From the NCBI RefSeq assembly GCF_964355755.1, contig NC_092674.1:3973001-4037000 (forward strand): a stretch of 64,000 nt of DNA, written 5' to 3'. The stretch is from Antedon mediterranea (Eukaryota; Echinodermata; Crinoidea; Comatulida; Antedonidae). Positions within the stretch are counted from its first letter, which is position 1. Each line of letters opens with the position of its first letter. Positions 1 through 10,114 of this stretch are shown one piece after another. The position numbers and the translations under genes are program-made. Under the pieces are notes generated by a model. The model worked only from the letters and a program-made list of their open reading frames with translations. It did no database searches and was not told where the DNA came from.

Positions 1-117
1 GGATAAACTTAACAATATACAACAAATAACATTAATGTACGATCCCGTTTAACACTGTTCTCAACTATAGCCATTTTGGTATACTTGAGCACAGTGATAA
101 AGAATAGGATAAACTTA
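1..117 (-). repeat. Inverted partial copy of the 106-bp satellite
   Basis: The first 117 bases are the reverse complement of the satellite unit found at 1936-4139, just over one unit. The orientation is opposite to the main array, so the window opens at the edge of an inverted block or of a larger element that carries satellite at both ends. Confidence 0.85.
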
Positions 118-245
118 TTGCAACTTGTCCATGTCGTATTCATCTACAAATAAAGTGTCTATTACCGTACTTTAAAAAATCTATTTATATCAATACCTAT
201 CAACGTATGTACGTGTGCATATTATATTATACAAAAATATATACA
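118..245 (+). repeat. Diverged isolated copy of the 87-bp repeat
   Basis: The text resembles one unit of the array at 1115-1930 (CGTATTCATCTACAAAT, then TTTATATCAATA, then a GTACGTGT motif), but with several substitutions and small indels. It sits directly beside the inverted satellite piece, so the same two repeat types also adjoin here. Confidence 0.6.
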
Positions 246-1020
246 TCAACATAAATGTCATATCATCTACAGTCATTAGTGTTATTTCACCTTTAATAAC
301 AAAGGCAAAATACTTAAATAATAACAATGCTGTGGTCTCAATGGAGATACAAAAAAAGAAGCGAAAAGCTAAATCAAAACGAAATGTGCTAATGCGTATA
401 GATATGCTGAGTGGTTTCCGAGAAATATGAGTACGCATAATATGGCCTTACGGAAAAGTAATACATACCAGGTCCCCAAAAATAAGACAAATAGATATGG
501 AAACAGTGCAATCCCGTTTCTCACTCACTGCCACAGTATTGATTAAATAATAAAAGAAAATAGATGTATAATGTAACCAGATATTAATTAATTTGACATA
601 TAGGCCTAGTAGAAATTTCTTGAATTTGACTCAATTTATTCTTAATTCTCATTTAATTTTGTATTTAATGTTTTTGTAAATGTATAATTGTAATTATTTA
701 ATTGTCTGAAGTCGACTTTAATTAAGAAACCAATGTAAATACTGCAACTTAAATTTAAGATTATATTTTTATACTGTAATTAAGCATGGACTATTCTTTA
801 ATCCATGAATTAAGTAATAATGTATATACTATATCCTTGCAATAAGACTATATTTTTTTAACTTTATGTTTACATTTACATATATTTTGTAATTGCGATA
901 ATTTTGTTTAATGATGACTATTACTTTACTTGTCTTTTGAATGTATATTGTCCCTTACCATGCAATTCAGCAGATTTGCTGCCAATTGGTTTGTTTTTAA
1001 TAAAAAAAGAAAGAAAGAAA
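246..1020 (+). other. AT-rich spacer ending in a retroposon-like tail
   Basis: No convincing coding sequence is present. Short opposing ORFs at 190-438 are frame shadows in low-complexity DNA. The block ends in TTTTTAATAAAAAAAG followed by GAAA repeats (about 1000-1020), which looks like the 3' end of a LINE or other retroposon. A short palindromic motif at about 785-812 resembles the one at 16347-16378. Confidence 0.4.
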
Positions 1021-1032
1021 GATAAAGTAAAC

Positions 1033-1085
1033 AGCCAGAAAAGTTAGCAGAGTTTTCGGGCAACACTAGCCCTTCATCAGTGCAA
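1033..1085 (-). ncRNA. Hammerhead ribozyme core, Penelope-like retroelement debris
   Basis: Read on the minus strand, 1080 to 1053 gives CTGATGA, then A, then a stem-loop GGGC-TAGTGTT-GCCC, then GAAAA. This matches the conserved catalytic core of a hammerhead ribozyme: the CUGAUGA box, a stem II hairpin, and the GAAA box. Penelope-like retroelements are known to carry such ribozymes in their terminal repeats, and the wording around it (a GATGAAGGGCTAGTGTTGCCCGAA-like string with flanking AACTTTTCTGGC) is familiar from such elements. I cannot see a clean stem I, stem III and cleavage triplet, because the upstream side runs into the 87-bp repeats. Activity is therefore doubtful. Confidence 0.6.
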
Positions 1086-1114
1086 GTGAGGGTACCTGTA
1101 CAAGATAGTGTTAT

Positions 1115-1930
1115 TTAACGTTTAGTCGATTTATATCAATACACTCATCAACATAATGTACATGTAATTCACGTCTACAATCAATAGTGTTAATTCCACT
1201 TTTAAAAGTCGATTTATATCAATATAATCATCAACATATGTACGTGTCCACGTCATATTCATCTATAAATATTAGTGTTATTTCACTTTTAAAAGTCGAT
1301 TTATCAATATACTCATCAATAAATGTACTTGTCCACGTCATATTCATTTACAAATCAATGTTATTTCACTTTTCGAAGTCAATTATATCAATATAGGCCT
1401 ACTCATCAACATATGTACGTGCAATTCACGTCATATTCATATATGATCAATAGTGTACAACTAATAGTGTTATTTCACTTTTAAAAGTCGATTTATATCA
1501 ATATACTCATCAACATTATGTACCGTACGTGTCCACGTCATATTCATCTACAAATATTAATGTTATTTCACTTTTAAAAGTCGATTTATATCAATATACT
1601 CATCAACATATGTAAATCGTGTCCAAGTCATATTCATCTGCAAATATTAGTGTTAATTTTACTTTTAAAAGTCGATTTATATCAATATACTAATCAATAT
1701 ATGTACGTGTCCACGTCATATTCATCTACAAATATTAGTGTTATTTCACTTTTCAAAGTCGATTTATATAAATATACTACTCATCAACATAATGTACGTG
1801 CAATTCACGTCATATTTATCTACAATCATTTGTGTTAATTCCACTTTTAAAAGTCAATTTATATCAATTACTTATGAACATATATGTATGTGTCCGCGTC
1901 ATTCATCTACAAATATTATAGTGTTATTAT
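1115..1930 (+). repeat. 87-bp tandem repeat array, about nine degenerate copies
   Basis: The motif AAAAGTCGATTTATATCAAT recurs about every 87 bases, followed by CATCAACATATGTACGTG, a TCATATTCATCTACAAAT block and GTGTTATTTCAC. Copies vary by small deletions. The ORFs across it arise from the repeat and are not genes. The array passes directly into the 106-bp satellite. Confidence 0.85.
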
Positions 1931-1935
1931 GTTTT

Positions 1936-4139
1936 TCATATTATCACTGTGCTCAAGTATATGAAAATAACTATAGTTGAGAACAGTGTTAAACGGGATC
2001 ATACATTAATTTTATTTGTTGTATATTGTTAAGTTTATCCTATTCTTTATCACTGTGCTCAAGTATACCAAAATGACTATAGTTGAGAACAGTGGTAAAC
2101 TGGATCGTACATTAATGTTATTTGTTGTATATTATTAAGTTTATCCTATTCTTTATCACTGTGCTCAAGTATACCAAAATGACTATAGTTGAGAACAGTG
2201 TTAAACAGGATCGTACATTAATGTTATTTGTTGTATATTGTTAAGTTTATCCTATTCTTTATCACTGTTCTCAAGTATACCAAAATGACTATAGTTGAGA
2301 ACAGTGTTAAACTGGATCGTACATTAATGTTATTTGTTGTATATTGTTAAGTTTATCCTATTCTTTATCACTGTGCTCAAGTATACCAAAATGACTATAG
2401 TTGAGAACAGTGTTAAACGGGATCGTACATTGATGTTATTTGTTGTATATTGTTAAGTTTATCCTATTCTTTATCACTGTGCTCAACTATACCAAAATGA
2501 CTATAGTTGAGAACAGTGTTAAACGGGATCGTACATTGATGTTATTTGTTGTATATTGTTAAGTTTATCCTATTCTTTATCACTGTGCTCAAGTATACCA
2601 AAATGACTAAAGTTGAGAACAGTGTTAAACGGGATCATACATTAATGTTATTTGTTGTATATTGTTAAGTTTATCCTATTCTTTATCACTGTGCTCAAGT
2701 ATACCAAAATGACTATAGTCGAGAACAGTGTTAAACGGGATCATACATTAATGTTATTTGTTGTATATTGTTAAGTTTATCCTATTCTTTATCACTGTGC
2801 TCAAGTATACCAAAATGACTATAGTTGAGAACAGTGTTAAACGGGATCATGTTATTTGTTGTATATTGTTAAGTTTATCCTATTCTTTATCACTGTGCTC
2901 AAGTATACCAAAATGACTATAGTCGAGAACAGTGTTAAACGGGATCATACATTAATGTTATTTGTTGTATATTGTTAAGTTTATCCTATTCTTTATCACT
3001 GTGCTCAAGTATACCAAAATGACTATAGTTGAGAACAGTGTTAAACAGGATCGTACATTGATGTTATTTGTTGTATATTGTTAAGTTTATCCTATTCTTT
3101 ATCACTGTGCTCAAGTATACCAAAATGACTATAGTTGAGAACAGTGTTAAACGGGATCGTACATTAATGTTATTTGTTGTATATTGTTAAGTTTATCCTA
3201 TTCTTTATCACTGTGCTCAAGTATACCAAAATGACTAAAGTTGAGAACAGTGTTAAACGGGATCATACATTAATGTTATTTGTTGTATATTGTTAAGTTT
3301 ATCCTATTCTTTATCACTGTGCTCAAGTATACCAAAATGACTATAGTTGAGAACAGTGTTAAACGGGATCATACATTAATGTTATTTGTTGTATATTGTT
3401 AAGTTTATCCTATTCTTTATCACTGTGCTCAAGTATACCAAAATGACTATAGTTGAGAACAGTGTTAAACGGGATCGTACATTGATGTTATTTGTTGTAT
3501 ATTGTTAAGTTTATCCTATTCTTTATCACTGTGCTCAAGTATACCAAAATGACTATAGTTGAGAACAGTGTTAAACGGGATCGTACATTGATGTTATTTG
3601 TTGTATATTGTTAAGTTTATCCTATTCTTTATCACTGTGCTCAAGTATACCAAAATGACTATAGTTGAGAACAGTGTTAAACAGGATCGTACATTGATGT
3701 TATTTGTTGTATATTGTTAAGTTTATCCTATTCTTTATCACTGTGCTCAAGTATACCAAAATGACTATAGTTGAGAACAGTGTTAAACGGGATCGTACAT
3801 TGATGTTATTTGTTGTATATTGTTAAGTTTATCCTATTCTTTATCACTGTGCTCAAGTATACCAAAATGACTATAGTTGAGAACAGTGTTAAACGGAATC
3901 ATACATTAATGTTATTTGTTGTATATTGTTAAGTTTATCCTATTCGTTATCACTGTGCTCAAGTATACCAAAATGATTATAGTTGAGAACAGTGTTAAAC
4001 GGGATCATACATTAATGTTATTTGTTGTATATTGTTAAGTTTATCCTATTCTTTATCACTGTGCTCAAGTATACCAAAATGACTATAGTTGAGAACAGTG
4101 TTAAACGGGATCGTACATTGATGTTATTTGTTGTATATT
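1936..4139 (+). repeat. 106-bp satellite array, about 20 units, each with a hairpin
   Basis: The landmark AAGTTTATCC recurs at 2031, 2137 and 2243, a 106-base period that holds through the block with few substitutions. Each unit contains CACTGTGCTCAAGTATA, a 10-base spacer, then TATAGTTGAGAACAGTG, an imperfect inverted repeat (15 of 17 positions pair). Units are nearly identical, which suggests recent homogenisation. One unit near 2850 has a short internal deletion. Confidence 0.93.
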
Positions 4140-7100
4140 AGGCTAGTCAATCTAGCTAAAAAAACAGCCCAAAGTGAAACAAATTGCAAACAGAGATTTT
4201 TCTTTTTTAAATGGTCATATATGATGAGGAGATCAAAATTTGAGCATCACACCTCTGTCACTCATCCCGATGATATGCAAATTAGCTTAAATATGCAAAT
4301 TAGGGTGAAATTACAGGGTTACCATATCTCAAAAACTACTAGTCCGAGAGAGTTGATTTTTTCACTGATCTATTCAAAATGTATATATTTATATTTACTA
4401 TAATGAAACATTTTACGAAAAAATGACCGGAAGTACAACATTTGACCTTCGACCCCATTTCTCAATGTTTGCATATACAATGTGACTAAAATGTCTGTAG
4501 AGACTTTATTTTGCCCTCAAATGACCCAGACATAGGTTCCTAATAGCCAGCATAGGATCACTTTGTAATTCCCAAAATCACACCTTTGTCACACACCTCG
4601 AAAGTATGCAAATTAGTAGTACAATTTAAATAAAATATGCAAATAAGGGAAAAAAATTACAGTTGTCCTATATCTCGAAAACCACTAATGCTAGAGAGCT
4701 GATTTTTTCACAGCCGTATTAAAAATGTACATATTTCTATTTACTCCAATGAAACATTTTACAAAAAATTGACCGGAAGTATGACATTTGACCCTCGACC
4801 CCATTTCTCAATATTGCATATATAAATGAAACTAAAATGTCTGTAGAGACTTTGTTTTGCCCTCAAATGACTCCGATACAGGTTTCTAATAGCCAACATA
4901 GGACTGTTTAGTAGATCTCAAAATCACACCTGTATCACTCACCTCCAAAGTATGCAAATTATTAGTACAAGTTACATGAAATATGCAAATTAGAGGGTGA
5001 AATTAAAGGTTCCTATATATCGAAAACCACTAAGGCTAGAGAGTTGATTTTTTCAATTAACTTGTTCAGAATGTACATATTTATATTTACTCTAATGAAA
5101 CATTTTACGAAAAAATGACCGGAAATACAACAATTGACCCTCGACCCCATTTATCAATGTTTGCATACATAATGCGACTAAAATTTCTGTAGAGACTTTG
5201 TTTTGGACTCAAATAACTCGGATACATGTTTCCTATAGTCAGCATAGGACCGCTTTGTAATTCTCAAAATCACGCCTTCGTTTTGGCATGGTTGGAATTC
5301 CCTTTTTTCGTATTAGTTTATGTACAGCGCTTAGAGGTTTCACAACATTAGGCGCTATATAAATCCAGGATATTATTATTATTATTTCTCAATATTTGCA
5401 TATAATGCAACTAAAATGTATGTACAGACTTTGTTTTGGCCTCAAATGACTCGGATACAGGTTTTATATAGCCAGTATAAGTCAAGCACCTCGAAAGTAT
5501 GCAAATTAGTAGTACAGGCTATATGAAATATGCAAATTACAGTGAATTGCCTTATGTATCTCGAAAACGCTAATGACCGAGAGAGATGGCAACTTTCTTG
5601 TACTACTGATTTGCATACTTTCAAGCGAAGTAACAGAGGTGTGATTTTGAGAATTACTAAACAGTTCTACGCTGGCTATAGAAAACCTGTATCTGGGTCA
5701 TTATTGAAAAAAAAAATTATCAAAAGTATGACATTTGACCCTCGTACCTATTTCTCAATATTTGCATATAATGCAACTAAAATGTATGTACAGACTTTGG
5801 TTTGGCCTCAAATGACTTGGATACAGGTTTTATATAGCCAGTATAGGATCGTTTAGTAATTCCAAAAGTCAAGCAACTCGAAAGTATGCAAATTACAGCC
5901 TTATATATCTAGAAAAACGCTAATGACCGATAGAGATATGGCAACTTTCACCTCTTGTACTACTAATTTGCATATTTTCTAGGGAAGTAACAAAGGTGTG
6001 ATTTTGAGAATTACTAACAGTTCTATGCTGGCTATAGAAAACCTGTATCTGAGTCATTTGAGGCCAAAACAGTCTGTACAGATATTTTAGTTGAATTATA
6101 TGAAAATATTGAGAAATAGGGTCAAGGATCAAATGTCATAATTCAATCAAGACAATTTTTGCGTAAAATGTTTCATTACAGCAAATATAAATATGTACAT
6201 TCTGAATCAACTCTGAATTCAAATCAACACTCTAGCATTAATGGTTTTCGAGATATGGGAAGACTGTAATTTCACCCCTAATTTGCATATTTCATGTAAC
6301 TTGTACTAATAATTTGCATACTTTCAAGGTATGTGACAAAGATGTGATTTTGGGAATTACAAAGAGGTCCTATGCTGACGATAGGAAAACTGTATCCGAG
6401 TCATTTGAGTCCAAAAAAATTATCTACAGACATTTTAGTTGCATATTAATATGTATGCAAACATTGATAAATAGGGTCAAGGGTCAATTGTTGTATTTCC
6501 GGTCATTTTTTCGTAAAATGTTTCATTAGAGCAAATATAAATATGTACATTCTGAACAAGTTTTTGAAAAAATCAACTCTCTACCTCAGCGGTTTTCGAT
6601 ACATATAGGAACCTGTAATTTCACCCCCTAATTTGCATATTTCATGTAACTTGTACTAATAATTTGCATACTTTGAAGGTGAGTGATACAGGTGTGATTT
6701 TGAGATTTACTAAACATTCCTATGTTGGCTATTAGAAACCTGTATCCGAGTCATTTGAGGGCAAAACAAAGTCTCTACAGACATCTTAGTTTTCATATAT
6801 ATGTAATATTGAGAAATGGGGTCGAGGGTCAAATGTCATAGTTCCGGGCATTTTTTTGTAAAATGTCTCATTACAGCAAATATAAATATATACATTTTAA
6901 ATATTTTAGTGAAAAAATCAACACTCTAGCATTAGCGGTTTTCGAGATATGGCAACGCTGTAATTTCACTCCCTAATTTGCATATTTAATATTACTTGTA
7001 CTACTAATTTGCATACTTTCGAGGTGCGTGACAAAGTTGTGATTTTAGGAATTATAATACAGTTCTATGGTGGGTATTGAAAAACAATATCCAAGTCATT

Positions 7101-7470
7101 GAGTCCAAAATAAAGTCTCTACAGACATTTTAATCACATATTTATGTAAATATTGAGAAATGGGGTCAAGGGTCAAAATTTGGTACTTCCGTTCATTTTT
7201 ATGTAAAATGTCTCATTAGAGCAAATATAAATATATATATTCTGAACCAGACTGTGCAAAAAATGAACTCTCTACGATTAGTAGTTTTTAAGATATGGTA
7301 ACCCTGTAATTTCACCCTAATTTGCATATTTAAGCTAATTTGCATACCTTCGGGATGAGTGTCAGAGGTGTGATGCTCAAAAAATAATCACCTTATCATA
7401 TGTAACCATTTAAAAAAAAAAAATCTCTGTTTGCAATTTGTTTCACTCAAAATGCTAGATTGACTAGCCT
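4140..7470. mobile_element. 3.3-kb foldback element inserted in the satellite
   Basis: The element begins with AGGCTAGTCAATCTAGC (4140-4156) and ends with its exact reverse complement (7454-7470). It is flanked by ATATT at 4135-4139 and 7471-7475, a 5-bp target duplication. The satellite resumes in phase on the far side, so the insertion site is unambiguous. The arms are long imperfect inverted repeats, each built of roughly 345-bp subrepeats marked by TGCAAATTAG and GACCGGAAGT (left at about 4425, 4772, 5115; mirrored on the right at about 6500, 6840, 7185). Two local palindrome centres lie near 5580 and 5920. No transposase is visible, so it is non-autonomous. The superfamily is not determined. 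Confidence 0.9.
5285..5390 (+). mobile_element. SINE/LINE 3' tail nested in the foldback element
   Basis: A short insert with TGTACAGCGCTTAGAGG, GGCGCTATATAAAT and a terminal ATT microsatellite interrupts the subrepeat pattern. The same kind of ending (GCGCTATATAAGAATG plus ATT repeats) closes the SINE at 60733-60978. It probably retroposed into the foldback element. Confidence 0.65.
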
Positions 7471-7905
7471 ATATTGTTAAGTTTATCCTATTCTTTATCA
7501 CTGTGCTCAAGTATACCAAAATGACTATAGTTGAGAACAGTGGTAAACTGGATCGTACATTAATGTTATTTGTTGTAGGCCTATATTGTTAAGTTTATCC
7601 TATTCTTTATCACTGTGCTATAGTATACCAAAATGACTATAGTTGAGAACAGTGTTAAACGGGATCGTACATTGTTGTTGTATATTGTTAAGTTTATCCT
7701 ATTCTTTATCACTGTGCTCAAGTACACCAAAATGGCTATAGTCTAGTTGAGAACGGTGTTAAACGGGATCGTACATTAATGTTATTTGTTGTATATTGAT
7801 AAGTTTATCCTATTCTTTATCAATGTGCTCAAGTATACCAAAATGACTATAGTTGAGAACAGTGTTAAACTACATCGTACATTAATGTTATTTGTTGTAT
7901 AGGCC
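7471..7905 (+). repeat. 106-bp satellite, continuation after the foldback insertion
   Basis: About four more units in the same orientation and phase. They are more diverged than the left block (inserted GGCC near 7578 and 7903, a duplicated CTAGTTGAG near 7743, a short deletion near 7672), as expected for the edge of an array. Confidence 0.9.
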
Positions 7906-8260
7906 CTGTTGTTAAGTGTATTCTTTATTCTTATTAATTGTACTAAATTATTAAAAGAAACAGTAGTAAGCATAACATTTCCCCACTCCTACATTAACAT
8001 GGTAGGACATTGTAATGGTCGCAGGTGGCTCAACTTTATTACTGCAATGGGATGTACATGGTCCTACTACCACCTTACCATCCAATAGGATTCCAGTAAA
8101 TTTCCTTTACTACCAATCATAATTCAGTAATTAAATGACCCCTTAAGTTAACAAGGAAATCAGCCTATCCGATTATGCCGGTAGGCTTCGTCGTACAGGT
8201 GTACTGCGGTAATAGTTGAGAATTCTCAACTAGCCAATTTGGTATATTTTATATACCTGC
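7906..8260. other. Spacer with no recognised gene
   Basis: I see no gene. The only structure is a perfect 18-base palindrome, AGTTGAGAATTCTCAACT, at 8214-8231, at the left edge of the Harbinger-type fragment. Confidence 0.4.
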
Positions 8261-8262
8261 GT

Positions 8263-8450
8263 ATGCTTACGTCGATTTTAGTGTTGTTACGAAAGTTGAA
8301 ATTTTTTTCTTACGTCGGTCAGATTTATGACGTATTTGAAACAACATCTCTGATTGGTGTTTCTTTTTAGAGCGGGTTTTATCATTTTTCGCGCGAAATG
8401 TTGAATGATGTTATTGTACCTGTAGCTACTCAGCATCAGTGTCAGTGCAA
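8263..8450 (+). mobile_element. Fragment of the Harbinger-type non-autonomous element
   Basis: About 190 bases from TATGCTTACGTCGATTTTAG onward match 17308-17500 and 18860-19040 almost base for base (GTTACGAAAGTTGAAATTTT, TTCGCGCGAAATGTTGAATG). Neither terminus is present, so it is a broken third copy of the elements at 12525-18663 and 18667-20082. Confidence 0.8.
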
Positions 8451-8748
8451 CTCAGCATCAGTGTCAGTGCAAAAACTAAATGTTTGTAACTAAAACTGTT
8501 ATCATACTGTACACATAATTATAAATAATAACAGTAGTTCAGCTGCTTAACAGGAAAATGCTATAAAATTAAAATTTGTAGTCATTAACTTAAGAAAAAC
8601 AAGTGAAAAACACTTTAAATATGTTTAATTATTTTTCTTTGATTTAAAATAATTATTGAAAAGCCTCAACACACTAGTTTTAAAATGTTAAATATTTTTA
8701 CAGAGAAAATTTTAAACACAAAATGAGGCCTATAATGATTCCAAAGTA

Positions 8749-9135
8749 CTACAAAAACGTGCACTTCGGATTTGCGCGGGAGAATCATTTAGAGCCCATA
8801 CAAAATTACTTTTTAAAAGATTTAACGTTTTAAACATTTATGATTTAAATAAATTACAAGTTGCCTCATTTATGTACCGTTTATCTAACAATTTACTGCC
8901 TTCACATTTTAATGCTTTATTTACAAGAATTGACGAACGCCATTCCTATAAAACCCGATCCTCTGTTAACAATTATATCCTTGATAATTTAAATGTTAAG
9001 GCTCGACGATTTTCTATGTATTATTTTGGTCCCAAACTTTGGACTTCACTCTCAAATGAACTTAAACAGAAATCTTCCTTTTCTAGTTTTAAATCTAATT
9101 TCAAACACAAAATGGTGTCAGAATATGCTACATAA
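8749..9135 (+). pseudogene. C-terminal end of a LINE reverse transcriptase, 5'-truncated
   Basis: An open frame of 128 codons encodes the distal end of a non-LTR retrotransposon polyprotein. Features typical of the post-RT region of CR1/L2/Rex-type LINEs are LQKRALRICAG, then FRAHTKLLFK, then SFMYRLSNNLLP, SYKTRSS and FGPKLWTSLSNELK, ending in a basic tail and TAA at 9133-9135. Reverse transcriptase, endonuclease and 5' end are absent. The fragment is too short to function, although its frame is intact. Confidence 0.85.
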
Positions 9136-9525
9136 ATTTTCGCCGATCTTTTATCCTTATTTATTTGGTGGTGATACATGGCATTAAATCCTTCACCCTG
9201 GTATTCAATAATCTCCGCTACATTGTATCGTTATACTTGTTATTATACCATATTTAATTATTTATTTCATATTGTACTCTAATTGTTATCATTATCCCTT
9301 TTATCATATATTATATAATTGCCTGGTTTATCTTAACTCCTATAATTTAAATGTTTTTTATTTCTTTATTTTATGTACTTTCACTATTATATATTCATAT
9401 TTTAGTCTACTCTGTGGCAATGTTAGTATACTTAGGCATACTGGAGTCACGACTTAAAGTTCAGTGAACTTACTGTGACTTCCATCCACCCACATTTAAT
9501 ATATGTTATGTTATGTAAATGTAAA

Positions 9526-9562
<37 letters not shown>

Positions 9563-9600
9563 TGAGTGGAAAAAATAAATAAACGAAAATAAACGAAAGT
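9136..9600 (+). mobile_element. 3' untranslated end of the truncated LINE, with a TA microsatellite
   Basis: AT-rich sequence after the LINE stop codon. It contains ACTTAAAGTTCAGTGAACTT, a TA dinucleotide run at about 9529-9561 and a terminal AATAAATAAACG tract resembling a retroposon tail. No other gene is seen. Confidence 0.5.
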
Positions 9601-9786
9601 AAATACTGCCCATTACATAGGAAATATCACACTTATTTATTATTAACATTTTTACATGTGAACAGAAAGTCTGCTTCTAGTACCACTGAAAATTAAACAA
9701 AACATTGATATTAACATTGATAATGTATCAACATTGAAAGTGTATGTGTTGCCTTCACAAATTGTTTTGCTTTATTAAATAGATAT

Positions 9787-9858
9787 ACAAGAACGACACC
9801 AGAAAGATTGAATCAACTTGTGTCCTTAATTCAGCCCCATCTGAAAGAGAGAAACTAC
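9787..9858 (+). pseudogene. Relic of a Harbinger transposase exon
   Basis: About 24 codons read TRTTPERLNQLVSLIQPHLK plus a few more residues. They align with YLRMTPERFSHLLSAVEPYLK at the start of the large transposase exon at 14095. An AG precedes it in a plausible acceptor context. No further similarity continues downstream, so it is an old, decayed copy of a different Harbinger lineage. Confidence 0.55.
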
Positions 9859-10114
9859 AGTACAGTGTACCACAGTTTCAGAGTTTAAAAATATGTTTAT
9901 AATTTTAGTACTCAACTTTTTAGATTTATTTAAAGGTTTAATTTCCTGTATCATATATATTGTGTGACACAGTGTGCAAAGAAAGTTACTGTATATCACT
10001 TAAGGTAATCAGTAAAAGTGTTTGTGTTTGCTTTTTAAAAATGTATTTAGTTAATAAGTAAGTAATTATAGTATTTAGTTAAAGGTTTGATTGTCGGTAT
10101 TATATATTCTGTAT

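Noticed and set aside
1187-1980. Several short ORFs in the 87-bp and 106-bp arrays
   Set aside because: They repeat with the array, shift frame between units and have no protein-like composition. They follow from the repeat sequence.
1936-4139. CRISPR-like regular repeats
   Set aside because: The whole 106-bp unit is conserved with no variable spacers, and the genome is clearly eukaryotic with spliced genes.
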